The position numbers and the translations under genes are program-made. From NCBI RefSeq assembly GCF_002252505.1, contig NZ_NNRL01000168.1, positions 1 through 64,000 on the forward strand: a DNA stretch of 64,000 nucleotides, written 5' to 3'. Shown here in pieces: positions 54,651 through 63,516 of this stretch (position 1 is its first letter; each line of letters begins with the position of its first letter). Origin of the DNA: Brucella grignonensis (GTDB lineage: Bacteria > Pseudomonadota > Alphaproteobacteria > Rhizobiales > Rhizobiaceae). The notes under the pieces are model-generated. The model saw nothing but the letters and a program-made list of their open reading frames with translations. It made no database searches and had not been told where the DNA came from.

Positions 54651-56501
54651 ATGGTCGCAACTGGCGGAAGTCTTTACTTACAGGCGCTGATGATTTTGGG
54701 TGGTGCGATCATCGCTGCGCCCTTGTTCAAACGTCTTGGCCTCGGCACCGTTCTGGGCTATCTCGCCGCCGGCATTGCGATTGGTCCCGTTGCACGCCTT
54801 ATCTCTGAAGGTGAAGAACTCCTGCATTTTTCGGAGCTCGGCGTCGTCTTCCTGCTGTTCATTATTGGACTTGAATTGAAGCCATCGCGGCTTTGGTCGT
54901 TGCGTCATGCAATTTTCGGACTGGGTGCTGCCCAAGTCTTGCTTACAGGCTCGGCATTGGCAGCCCTGGGCGTCTACCTTGCCGGACTGGAGACGAATGC
55001 GGCCATCATCATCGGCTTCGGCTTAGCGCTTTCTTCAACAGCATTTGCCATGCAGGTGTTGGAAGATCGCGCTGAAACCAACCAGAAGCACGGGCAACGT
55101 GCCTTTGCCATTCTGTTGTTTCAGGACCTCGCTATCGTTCCCATTCTGGCAATCATCCCGGCGCTGTCCCCCAATGAGCCCTCACAGGCCAGTGCAGGCT
55201 TTCATCTGGCGACAGCCATTGCCGCGATTATCGCACTGGTGATTGCAGGACGCTATCTCATCAATCCGATGTTCCGTATCATTGCCAATACAGGCGCGCG
55301 CGAAGTGATGATCGCCGCTGCCCTTTTTGTGGTGCTGGGTTCGGCCAGTCTTTTACAGGCAGCAGGGCTATCCATGGCAATGGGTGCATTCATTGCGGGC
55401 GTGCTGCTGGCCGAATCGTCTTATCGACATGAGCTTGAAGCCGATATCGAACCTTTTCGCGGAATTTTCCTCGGCCTGTTTTTCGTGGCTGTCGGCCTGT
55501 CGCTCAATCTGACTGTGATCCTGCAATACTGGCAAATCATTCTGATGGCGGTCCCGATTTTCATGATCGTCAAAGCGGCCATTATTTATATTCTGTGCCG
55601 CATCTTCCGCTCGAACCATAATGATGCGATCCGCGTTGCGTTTCTGCTTCCACAGGGCGGCGAATTCGCCTTTGTGCTGTTTTCCGCTGCGGCAGCCGCC
55701 GCTGTTATTTCAAGCGCCTTAAGCTCGGAACTTGTCGCCGCCGTCACAGTTTCGATGGCACTGACACCGCTTTCTGTTGCCATCGGCTCAAAGCTACTGA
55801 TCAAAGACAAGACAGAAGACGTCATCGAAGAAAACTTCGAAGGCGCTGGCGCAGATGTTCTGATGATTGGCTTTTCGCGTTACGGACAGATTTCCGCTCA
55901 AATCCTGCTTGCCGGTGGCATCGATGTGACGGTGATCGACAACTCACCGAACCGCGTGCGTGCAGCAGGAAAATTCGGCTTCCGCATCTATTTCGGCGAT
56001 GGCACACGTAAGGACGTGCTCGAAGCAGCTGGCATCCGCAAAGCCAAGATTGTTGCCGTATGCACACATAAAAAGGAAGTTACCAACCGGGTCATCAATC
56101 TGATCCAGTCGGAATTTCCCGACGTTCGTCTTTTTGTGCGATCCTATGACCGTGAACATACGCTGCAACTTCGCGCGCAAGGCGTGGAGTATGAGCTGCG
56201 TGAAACTTTCGAATCCGGTCTTTTGTTCGGTCAGCGTACGCTTGAAGGTCTGGGGCTTTCGGAAGCCAACGCCTATGCCATCCGCGAAGATGTGCGTCAG
56301 CGCGACGAAGACCGTTTGCACGTGCAAGCATCAGAAGGAATCATGGCAGGACGGCATCTGCTCTTCAACAAGCCTGTCACGCCGGAACCTCTGGTTAAGC
56401 CACAACGCGAGGGCCAGCGCATTGATAAAGCGGGCGATGGCATCGATGTGGTTGCCAATGTCGATGAAGGCGCGTCCTCAGCCGCAGTTGCGGCTGAATA
56501 G
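54651..56501 (+). CDS. CPA2 K+/H+ antiporter, KefB/KefC-like
   Basis: 616 residues: 12 or so transmembrane helices of the cation:proton antiporter-2 type, then a cytoplasmic TrkA-N/KTN domain from about residue 400 with a Rossmann motif in VLMIGFSRYGQISAQILLAGG and VIDNSPNRV. GLGTVLGYLAAGIAIGP, LFIIGLELKPSRLW, and LFQDLAIVPIL are family marks. ATG 54651 is preceded by AAGAG and starts at the first helix; an earlier ATG at 54525 adds an unlike leader. Such systems release K+ on electrophile stress; the glutathione-binding residues could not be judged by eye. Confidence 0.92.
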   Translation: MVATGGSLYLQALMILGGAIIAAPLFKRLGLGTVLGYLAAGIAIGPVARLISEGEELLHFSELGVVFLLFIIGLELKPSRLWSLRHAIFGLGAAQVLLTGSALAALGVYLAGLETNAAIIIGFGLALSSTAFAMQVLEDRAETNQKHGQRAFAILLFQDLAIVPILAIIPALSPNEPSQASAGFHLATAIAAIIALVIAGRYLINPMFRIIANTGAREVMIAAALFVVLGSASLLQAAGLSMAMGAFIAGVLLAESSYRHELEADIEPFRGIFLGLFFVAVGLSLNLTVILQYWQIILMAVPIFMIVKAAIIYILCRIFRSNHNDAIRVAFLLPQGGEFAFVLFSAAAAAAVISSALSSELVAAVTVSMALTPLSVAIGSKLLIKDKTEDVIEENFEGAGADVLMIGFSRYGQISAQILLAGGIDVTVIDNSPNRVRAAGKFGFRIYFGDGTRKDVLEAAGIRKAKIVAVCTHKKEVTNRVINLIQSEFPDVRLFVRSYDREHTLQLRAQGVEYELRETFESGLLFGQRTLEGLGLSEANAYAIREDVRQRDEDRLHVQASEGIMAGRHLLFNKPVTPEPLVKPQREGQRIDKAGDGIDVVANVDEGASSAAVAAE

Positions 56502-56503
56502 GA

Positions 56504-57367
56504 TCAGGAAGCCGCAGCGGCGGACTTGCCACTTAGAACCGTATCGAGGGCAAGTTTCAACTCCTCGCGAATGTTCACACTTTGCGACAGAATCTGCTCG
56601 AACTTCAGAAAATCGAGCAGACCGATTCTCTCGACATTGGGGCGCAGGAAAATATGCGGCGGGCGATTGCGGAACTTGTTCTCGATGATCGAGCACATGG
56701 TGAGCTGATTGGCACCCATGACCGCTTCGATTGTGGTAGGCATATAGTCATCGGGCCCAACAGGTGCGCCGACAACATCAATACCGATCACGATATCGGC
56801 TTTGTCGAAGAGCAGATCGAATGGCACCGGATTGAGTAATCCGCCATCCACCAGAATACGCCCGTTGCGACGCACCGGTCTGAAAACCGGCGGAATAGCG
56901 CAGGAAGCCGCAATGGCTGAGCGTAGATCACCTTCTTCTATGTTGAGTTCTGTGGCTGCATGAAAATCCGAAGCCGTAATGCTCATCGGGATTTTCAGCT
57001 CTTCCACATTATCGGGCAGCGCCGCCGGTAAAAAGACATCCAGTATTTTTTCGATATTGAATTGGCTGACGCGGAAACCACCTTTCAGCAGCTCCACCCA
57101 ACGTTCTGGACGTGCCTGCCACATACGACGGGCGACTTCCGAACGACGATTGAAAATCGCCGCCATATATTCATGGATTTCCTTGCCGCTCATGCCGTTC
57201 GCCATTCCGGCACCGACAATCGAGCCGATGGATGAACCGGCGATTGCCACGGGTTTGATACCCAGCTCATCCAGCACTTCGATAATATGGATATGTGCGA
57301 TACCGCGAGCACCGCCGCCGCCAAAGGCGACGGCGATACGTGGAGATGTCGGCACGGTTATATCCAT
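56504..57367 (-). CDS. Patatin-like phospholipase, RssA family
   Basis: 287 residues. Oxyanion motif AFGGGGARGIAHIHIIEVL, nucleophile Ser in AIAGSSIGSIVGAGMANG and catalytic Asp in RILVDGGLLNPVPFDLL are intact. Ser-Asp dyad lipid hydrolase of the bacterial patatin family. ATG 57367 has GAGGAAAG upstream; codons before it are not family sequence. Convergent with the Kef gene (2 bp apart) and 25 bp after the M16 operon on the same strand. Confidence 0.9.
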   Translation of the reverse strand: MDITVPTSPRIAVAFGGGGARGIAHIHIIEVLDELGIKPVAIAGSSIGSIVGAGMANGMSGKEIHEYMAAIFNRRSEVARRMWQARPERWVELLKGGFRVSQFNIEKILDVFLPAALPDNVEELKIPMSITASDFHAATELNIEEGDLRSAIAASCAIPPVFRPVRRNGRILVDGGLLNPVPFDLLFDKADIVIGIDVVGAPVGPDDYMPTTIEAVMGANQLTMCSIIENKFRNRPPHIFLRPNVERIGLLDFLKFEQILSQSVNIREELKLALDTVLSGKSAAAAS

Positions 57368-57392
57368 GAAACTTTCCTCACGGCATATAGGC

Positions 57393-58730
57393 TTACGACT
57401 GGGCTGGGCCAAAAATCAGAATTGCAGGTTCAGCTTCCAAAAGCTTTTTGGCAATAGCTTTCACCTGATCAAGCGTCACCGCATCAATCAGTTCAGCACG
57501 CCTGTCGATGTAATCACGATCAAGTCCGGCTTCCTGAAGGCCAACAAGCGTGTCGGCAATCGATACCGAAGAATCGAGATTGTTTACGGCATAAGAGCCT
57601 TTGAGATAGCTCTTGGCTGCAGCAAGCTCGGCTTCTGTCGGACCATCATTTGCCATCGCAGCGACTTGCTCACGAATGATCTTGAGCGATTCCTGCGCCT
57701 TTTCAGGTCGTGTTGCAGTCGAAATCGTCAGCGCCGATACGTGATCACGCAGTGCCATCGACGATGACACCGAATAGGCCAGACCGCGCTTCTCACGCAC
57801 TTCTGCATAAAGACGCGAGGTGAAACCGCCACCCAGAATATGATTCATCAGGTAAGAAGCGAAGAACTCCGGATCTTTGCGGGGAACTGCCGGATAGACA
57901 AAACTGATCGATGTCTGCGGCATGTCAAAGCTGAGGCTTGTCGTCGTGCCAAGTGCGAGTTTCGCATCGGGCACCGGCACCAGCTCAGCATTTGCAGGCA
58001 GATCGCCGAATACCTTGTCGAGCATTTCGCCGAGATCCTTGGCGTTGATCGAACCCACAACGCCGATCGTCAGACGATCACGAGCAAAGTTCTTGCGGTG
58101 GAAATTGACAAGGTCTTCGCGGCTGATTGATTGCAGTGATTTAACCGTGCCTTCATCCGGGCGGCCATAAGGATGGTTGCCATAGAGAACTTCGGAGAAT
58201 TTTCGCGAGGCGATGGTCGAAGGATTGCGCTGCGAAGCTTCGAGGCTCGCCACCACCTGCTGACGAATACGGTCAATTGCATCCTGATCAAAGCGCGGCT
58301 TGTTAACAGCAAGCGCCAGAAGGTCGTTCACTGCGTCACGGTTCTCAGCAAGCATACGGATACTGCCGGCAACCGAATCGGGAGAAGCCGAGAAGCTCAT
58401 CTCCGCACCAAGATTATCGATGCGTTCCTGAAAACTGTCGGAATCGAGGTCGCCAGCCCCTTCATCGAAAAGACCCGTCATCAGATTGGCAAGACCTTCC
58501 TTGCCACCTGGGTCTTGCGACGAGCCACCCTTGAACGAAAAGCGCATGGAAATGAGCGGTACGGAACTGTCTTCAACCAGCCAGGCTTTGATGCCCTTTG
58601 GCGAAACGACTTCCTGAATCTCGATTGCGTATGCTGGAAGGTTCAGAACCACCAGCAACATCATGGATGTTGCCAATGCCATCATCGCGGTCTTTGCACG
58701 ATTAACATTCAACGCAATAGCTTTGCTCAC
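57393..58730 (-). CDS. M16-family peptidase, non-catalytic subunit
   Basis: 445 residues with a signal peptide (MMALATSMMLLVVLNLPAYA). M16 fold is clear (SVPLISMRFSFKGGSSQDP, RLYAEVREKRGLAYSVSS, VDSSVSIADTLVGLQ), but the zinc motif HxxEH is replaced by GLANLMTGLFDEGAG, so it cannot bind zinc and should be the inactive partner. It overlaps the upstream M16 gene by 4 nt; M16 enzymes often work as active/inactive heterodimers. Confidence 0.92.
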   Translation of the reverse strand: MSKAIALNVNRAKTAMMALATSMMLLVVLNLPAYAIEIQEVVSPKGIKAWLVEDSSVPLISMRFSFKGGSSQDPGGKEGLANLMTGLFDEGAGDLDSDSFQERIDNLGAEMSFSASPDSVAGSIRMLAENRDAVNDLLALAVNKPRFDQDAIDRIRQQVVASLEASQRNPSTIASRKFSEVLYGNHPYGRPDEGTVKSLQSISREDLVNFHRKNFARDRLTIGVVGSINAKDLGEMLDKVFGDLPANAELVPVPDAKLALGTTTSLSFDMPQTSISFVYPAVPRKDPEFFASYLMNHILGGGFTSRLYAEVREKRGLAYSVSSSMALRDHVSALTISTATRPEKAQESLKIIREQVAAMANDGPTEAELAAAKSYLKGSYAVNNLDSSVSIADTLVGLQEAGLDRDYIDRRAELIDAVTLDQVKAIAKKLLEAEPAILIFGPAQS

Positions 58731-60256
58731 TGGATTGCTCCTCCCGCGCCATTCTCACTTGCATTGCCAACGGCAGCATTCGGATTTTCACGTGCATTTT
58801 CAGGATCGGTATCCGGCGGCAGCAAATAGCTTGTCACAGACTGATTTTTCACCAGATAGCGGCTCGCAGCATCTTTTATCTGCTCGACGGTGACACCCTT
58901 GATCACATCCGGCCATTTCTGAATATCTTCAATGTTCTGGCCAATGGAGAGCGTAGAACCATAAATACGGGCCATGCCGGACTGACTGTCGCGCGCGAAT
59001 GTGACAGCTTTCAGGAAGCGATTGCGGGCTTGGTCGAGCTCAGTCTGTGTCACACCGTCCTTGATGATACGTGCAACTTCAGCGTTAACTGCCTTCTCCA
59101 CATCGGCCAGCGTCTTGCCATTCTGTGGCGAACCGTAAACCGAGAACGTGCCGTCATCGAGCGGATCGCCATCATAGCTCGCCCCCGTGTTGGATGCGAT
59201 GCCCTGCTTGACGATCAACTCCTGATAAAGACGCGAGCGCAACGAACCACCGAGAATTTCGCTCAAAAGATCGAGTGCTGGCGCATCACCGGCCTTCACA
59301 TTCGGAAAGCGCTTCTCATTGGAATAAGACGGCACCAGCCACGACACACGGAACGATGGTGTGCTCACACGATCATCATGCAGCGTCACAACGCGAGCCG
59401 CGTGCTTGACCGGCTCCTGCGGACGCTCGCGCGGCAGAACTTCGGCGCGCTTGGGGATCGTAGCCCAGGTCTTCATGACAAGATCGCGCACGCGTTCAGG
59501 CGTCACGTCACCGGCAATCACCAGCGTTGCATTATTCGGGGTGTAATATTGCTGGTAGAAATCGACCGCATCCTTGAGGCTGAGTTTCTCCATTTCCTGT
59601 CGCCAGCCAATCACAGGCACACGATAAGGATGATTGTAATAGAGCACGGCGTCGGTGTTTTCCATCAACATCGCTGCGGGATTTGAATCCACACGCATAC
59701 GACGCTCTTCAAGAATAACCTCGCGCTCAGTCGTTACCGCCTCTTCGTCGAGCACCAGATTGGCCATGCGGTCCGATTCGTAACCCATCACCATTTCTAG
59801 CGCATCGGGGGCGACACGCTGGAAATAGGCGGTGTAGTCATACGAGGTGAATGCATTTTCCTGACCGCCAATGGCTGCAATCTTCGCGGAAAACTCGCCA
59901 GCCGGGTAGGTCTTCGTGCCCTTGAACATCAGGTGTTCGAGAAAATGCGCAATGCCGGATTTGCCGGGCGCCTCATCAGCCGACCCGACATGATACCAGA
60001 TCATCTGCGTGACCACCGGGGCGCGATGATCGGGAATAACCACGACCTTCAATCCATTTTCGAGGGTAAAGCTGCTGATATCTTCGGATTTCGTGATTTC
60101 TGGCAGATTTGTTTGGGCCGGAGGCTGAGTAGTCTCGGTTGCAGCTGCCGGTGCGGGCGTCTGCGCCTGAACCGAGCCTATTGCAAGTGGCAGAGCCAAC
60201 GCCAAACCAAGGGCGGTGGACAACAAAAAGTGCCGGAGTGAGGGGGTTTGCACCAA
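58727..60256 (-). CDS. M16-family zinc peptidase, catalytic subunit
   Basis: 509 residues with a signal peptide (HFLLSTALGLALALPLAIGS...AQ). The zinc motif is intact: SGIAHFLEHLMFKGT (HxxEH) followed by the downstream Glu in YESDRMANLVLDEEAVTTEREVILEERR. Periplasmic. There is no in-frame ATG at the start: TTG at 60256 or GTG at 60253 is used, with GGAG upstream. Its operon partner is the HxxEH-less M16 protein. Likely degrades or matures exported peptides. Confidence 0.93.
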   Translation of the reverse strand: MVQTPSLRHFLLSTALGLALALPLAIGSVQAQTPAPAAATETTQPPAQTNLPEITKSEDISSFTLENGLKVVVIPDHRAPVVTQMIWYHVGSADEAPGKSGIAHFLEHLMFKGTKTYPAGEFSAKIAAIGGQENAFTSYDYTAYFQRVAPDALEMVMGYESDRMANLVLDEEAVTTEREVILEERRMRVDSNPAAMLMENTDAVLYYNHPYRVPVIGWRQEMEKLSLKDAVDFYQQYYTPNNATLVIAGDVTPERVRDLVMKTWATIPKRAEVLPRERPQEPVKHAARVVTLHDDRVSTPSFRVSWLVPSYSNEKRFPNVKAGDAPALDLLSEILGGSLRSRLYQELIVKQGIASNTGASYDGDPLDDGTFSVYGSPQNGKTLADVEKAVNAEVARIIKDGVTQTELDQARNRFLKAVTFARDSQSGMARIYGSTLSIGQNIEDIQKWPDVIKGVTVEQIKDAASRYLVKNQSVTSYLLPPDTDPENARENPNAAVGNASENGAGGAIQ

Positions 60257-60323
60257 ACGACATCTCCAATCAGTTGCATTCCGCCCTGACCATTTTGAAA
60301 TGACTGGCGAGCGGCAAGATCCA

Positions 60324-60425
60324 GAGCATTTCCTGTCTAAGCTGAATAGATAGAAATGCTCTATTTATTTGTTTCACGCATGTCTTTGTCCCAAAACCGG
60401 TTCCCACTTTTGGGAGACATGCTCT
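60324..60425 (-). repeat. Interspersed repeat (Rhizobiales type), copy 2
   Basis: GAGCATTTC at 60324-60332 and GAAATGCTC at 60353-60361 form a 9 bp dyad. On the minus strand 60425-60361 reads GAGCAT, then CCAAAAGTGGGAACCGGTTTTG and CATGCGTGAAACAAATA, matching the copy at 43261 in block order. It fills most of the spacer between rsmD and the M16 operon. Confidence 0.65.
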
Positions 60426-60447
60426 TTATTCAAAATTCACTTTGCTT

Positions 60448-60471
60448 CCGAAACCGGTGACCCGGTTTCGG
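60448..60471 (-). terminator. Hairpin after rsmD
   Basis: CCGAAACCGG at 60448-60457 and CCGGTTTCGG at 60462-60471 pair perfectly over 10 bp with a 4 nt loop, 9 bp past the rsmD stop. No strong T-run; likely terminator or mRNA end structure. Confidence 0.65.
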
Positions 60472-60479
60472 ATAAATCG

Positions 60480-61040
60480 TCAATCCGCTTTCAACTGGAT
60501 AAGCCGAATGATGGTGCCACCATAATTCCGCTCTTCATGAACGACGAATCGTTCATCCAGTTCAAGCGATGCTTCTGCATCTTCTTCAAGCACGAGAAGT
60601 GCGTCAGGATTAAGCCAACTGCCTTCAAGTGCTGATAAAAGTGCTTTTTCACCCATGCGACGACCATAGGGCGGATCAGCAAAAATCAGATCGAACGGTT
60701 CCATCGTACCTGCTTCGCCAAGCTTGCAGGCATCGCGGCGTAAAACCTTGGTTTGGCCCTGCAGACCAAAAGCTTCGATGTTCTGACGAAGAATGCCGCG
60801 CCCTTCCGCCGATTCTTCGACAAAAACGGCATAGCGAGCGCCGCGAGAAAGCGCTTCAAGGCCGAGCGCACCTGTCCCTGCAAAGAGGTCCAGAACACGC
60901 CCGCCTTCAACCTTGTCCGGGAAGCTGTGCGCAAGAATATTGAAAAGGCTTTCCCGCGTTCGGTCAGTGGTCGGACGAATGGAATTTGTGGACGGTGTGA
61001 CGAGCGCGCGCCCGCGGAATTTACCGCCGACGATCCGCAC
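60480..61040 (-). CDS. rsmD: 16S rRNA (guanine966-N2)-methyltransferase RsmD
   Basis: 186 residues. RIVGGKFRGRALVTP at the start, RPTTDRTRESLFNIL, SAM site VLDLFAGTGALGLEALSRGA, and catalytic FDLIFADPPYG are the RsmD signature. The start is GTG 61040 with AGGGGG 6 nt upstream. Open codons extend 74 residues further into the rluB tail but are not homologous. It overlaps the rluB stop by 20 nt, so the two are coupled; both products modify rRNA. Confidence 0.93.
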   Translation of the reverse strand: MRIVGGKFRGRALVTPSTNSIRPTTDRTRESLFNILAHSFPDKVEGGRVLDLFAGTGALGLEALSRGARYAVFVEESAEGRGILRQNIEAFGLQGQTKVLRRDACKLGEAGTMEPFDLIFADPPYGRRMGEKALLSALEGSWLNPDALLVLEEDAEASLELDERFVVHEERNYGGTIIRLIQLKAD

Positions 61041-62844
61041 CGCTACCCCCTGGCTTGCCACCGCGTGGCTTTCCATCGCCGGATCGGCCGTTGCTTGGCT
61101 TGCCGCCTGAGCCGCCACGATCCGGGCCCTTGCCAAAGCCGCCGCCGCCCTTCGACGGGCCACGACCTTCGGCACCACCAGAACGCGGACCGCTGCTGCG
61201 TGGGCCCGAAGGCTTACCGAAGCTACGGCCTTCATATCCGCCCGATGATCTTTCGCCGCCACCGCTCTTTAGTTCAGCGCGCTCGCGCTTACCTGGACGG
61301 CGCTCTTGCTTGCGATCATCGCGACCTTCCGGACGTGGCGCACGCGGCTCATAACGACCCTCTGGTCTGCCTTCCGAACGGCCTTCAAAGCGGCGAGGAC
61401 GATCATCACGACCTTCTTCACGACGCTGATCACCATCATTGAAACGACGTGGACGTGACTGGAAATCGCCTTCTCCGCGCGGAGGACGGCTTGCCGGGCG
61501 TCCTTCTGAACGTCCCTCAAAGCGACGTGAGCGATCTTCACGGCCCTCGTCACGACGCTGATCGCCATCCTCGAAACGGCGTGGACGCGATTTGAAATCA
61601 CCTTCCGAGCGGCTGGCGCGTTCACCGCGAGCCGTAGCACGCGCGGCTTTTTCTGCCGCAGCTTTTTCGCCTTGCGGACGTGCGCCGGATGCCATCCAGA
61701 CATTCACGCCACCACGACGACGCGGTTCAACCTTGTCTTCTTTCTTTTCCGGACGCTTGCGGCGCTCCGGCTGGCTGGATATCCATTCGCGCTCACGCGG
61801 CTGACGGCGATATTCGCCCTCCTGCTCACGCGGCTCGCGCTGTTCCATTTCACGCGCAGTGCGGCCCTGAACAATGGTGTTGGAAAATTCGTTCAGAACG
61901 GGCGCATCGAAATCCGCGCCGGATTCTTCAACGAGCTTTTCACCAAGCTGATCGCGCAGAATACGTCCGCGAATTTCACGAACCGCACCCTCTTCAAGAT
62001 CGCCGAGCTGGAAAGGACCAAACGAAACGCGGATCAGACGACCAACTGTCAGGCCAAGTGCACCAAGGATGTTCTTGACTTCGCGGTTCTTGCCTTCGCG
62101 CAGACCGATAGAAATCCAGACATTGGCGCCCTGCTCACGCTCAAGCGTTGCTTCAATGCTGCCATAGAAGACACCATCTACCGCGATACCGTTTTTCAGC
62201 TCATCGAGCTGTGCTTGTGTGACCTTGCCATGGGCGCGAACGCGATAGCGGCGCAACCAGCCGGTGGAAGGCAATTCCAGAACGCGCGACAGACCACCAT
62301 CATTGGTGAGCAGAAGCAGACCTTCGGTATTAATGTCGAGACGACCAACCGAAAGCACGCGCGGCATTTCCGGAGGAAGCGCCTCAAAAACAGTCGGGCG
62401 ACCCTCTGGATCACGATTGGTCGTCACAAGACCTGCAGGCTTGTGATAGAGCCAGAGACGCGTCCGCTCAGCCTGCTTCAACTGCTTGCCATCAACCGTG
62501 ATGACGTCGGTGCGCTTCACGTTCACCGCGGGGCTTTCAAGCACCTTACCGTTTACAGAGATGCGGCCTGCCGCAATCATGGTCTCGGCTTCGCGGCGCG
62601 ATGCAATGCCTGCACGTGCAAGACGCTTGGCAATGCGCTCGCTGGTATCCTCACCCTCTTGCGTGTCGCGCGATCCAAACTTACGCGGTCCGCCACGATC
62701 ATCGTCACGGCGAGGCCTGTCATCACGAGGACCCGAACGTCGTTCGCCACGTTCACCACGACTGCTGCCTGAGCGATCGCCACGTCCTTCACCACGTCCA
62801 TGCGGGGGACGTCGACCGCCCTTGTTATCGTCTTCTGTGCTCAT
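61021..62844 (-). CDS. rluB: Ribosomal large subunit pseudouridine synthase, RluB family
   Basis: 607 residues. Short basic N-tail, S4 domain (RIAKRLARAGIASRREAETMI), then the pseudouridine synthase fold with catalytic Asp in GRLDINTEGLLLLTNDGGL. The C-terminal ~270 residues are Arg/Gly/Ser-rich and low complexity, including two copies of GDFxSRPRRFxDGDQRR...FEGRSEGRP, and a Gly-rich end. E. coli RluB is about 290 residues, so the tail doubles the length; such tails are common in alphaproteobacterial homologues and likely bind RNA. ATG 62844 (MSTEDDN) is chosen; an earlier start adds 25 residues. Confidence 0.92.
   Translation of the reverse strand: MSTEDDNKGGRRPPHGRGEGRGDRSGSSRGERGERRSGPRDDRPRRDDDRGGPRKFGSRDTQEGEDTSERIAKRLARAGIASRREAETMIAAGRISVNGKVLESPAVNVKRTDVITVDGKQLKQAERTRLWLYHKPAGLVTTNRDPEGRPTVFEALPPEMPRVLSVGRLDINTEGLLLLTNDGGLSRVLELPSTGWLRRYRVRAHGKVTQAQLDELKNGIAVDGVFYGSIEATLEREQGANVWISIGLREGKNREVKNILGALGLTVGRLIRVSFGPFQLGDLEEGAVREIRGRILRDQLGEKLVEESGADFDAPVLNEFSNTIVQGRTAREMEQREPREQEGEYRRQPREREWISSQPERRKRPEKKEDKVEPRRRGGVNVWMASGARPQGEKAAAEKAARATARGERASRSEGDFKSRPRRFEDGDQRRDEGREDRSRRFEGRSEGRPASRPPRGEGDFQSRPRRFNDGDQRREEGRDDRPRRFEGRSEGRPEGRYEPRAPRPEGRDDRKQERRPGKRERAELKSGGGERSSGGYEGRSFGKPSGPRSSGPRSGGAEGRGPSKGGGGFGKGPDRGGSGGKPSNGRSGDGKPRGGKPGGSGADRRR
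61366..61610 (-). repeat. Tandem in-frame repeat in rluB tail
   Basis: Two roughly 110 bp units, about 61366-61475 and 61500-61608, encode near-identical Arg-rich blocks (GDFxSRPRRFxDGDQRRxEG, DRxRRFEGRSEGRP). They probably arose by unequal recombination within the coding sequence. Confidence 0.7.
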
Positions 62845-63035
62845 CTGGTATTGGCCTTTCAGCAGCGCCGCCGTGTCGTCTTTCGCCTCTTTGAGGCTGG
62901 CAAAGAACCGCTCGGTCAAGAACGCTGTATAAATCCGTTTGCAAATCGGTTTTGATTTCGTGACTTATGCAGTAACAAATCGCTCAATGGCTTGCGAGCG
63001 AAATTTCCCTGTCCAAGGCACGAAATGAGGTTGGC

Positions 63036-63509
63036 TTGAAAAAGGTTGCAGACATTTCACGCCCAAAAGTGGCGACACCGATGGAGATTGCGCTGGAAGA
63101 AGCGAAATCTGCAGCCCTTCGTGGTGAGGTGCCAATCGGTGCAGTCATTGTGCATGAAGGCGAGATTATTGCCAGAGCAGGCAACCGTACGCGAGAATTA
63201 AACGACGTTACAGCCCATGCAGAAGTGCTTGTAATTCGTCAGGCAGGAGAAGCACTTAACTCCGAACGCTTGCTCGACTGCGATCTCTATGTGACGCTTG
63301 AACCGTGCGCGATGTGTGCAGCCGCAATCTCCTTTGCCCGCATCCGCCGTCTTTATTATGGCGCCGCTGACCCTAAAGGGGGCGGCGTGGAATATGGGCC
63401 GCGTTTCTACACACAGCCCACATGCCATCACGTTCCAGAAATTTATGCGGGCTTCTCCGAAGAGAAAGCCCAGAAAATTCTCCGGGATTTTTTTCGCGAA
63501 AAGCGATGA
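63036..63509 (+). CDS. tadA: tRNA-specific adenosine deaminase TadA
   Basis: Converts A34 to inosine in tRNA-Arg. Zinc and catalytic residues: HAE in VTAHAEVLVIRQAGE and PCxxC in LEPCAMCAAAISFARI; ALRGEVPIGAVIVHEGEIIARAGN is the family start. TTG 63036 has GAGG at 63027-63030; ATG 63081 begins MEIALEEA and is an equally reasonable start with a weaker ribosome site. Divergent from rluB. Confidence 0.9.
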   Translation: MKKVADISRPKVATPMEIALEEAKSAALRGEVPIGAVIVHEGEIIARAGNRTRELNDVTAHAEVLVIRQAGEALNSERLLDCDLYVTLEPCAMCAAAISFARIRRLYYGAADPKGGGVEYGPRFYTQPTCHHVPEIYAGFSEEKAQKILRDFFREKR

Positions 63510-63516
63510 GCGAAGC

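Noticed and set aside
61672..62772. Long plus-strand reading frame opposite rluB
   Set aside because: It is the antisense of a high-GC, low-complexity gene, has no family resemblance, and rluB itself is unmistakable.
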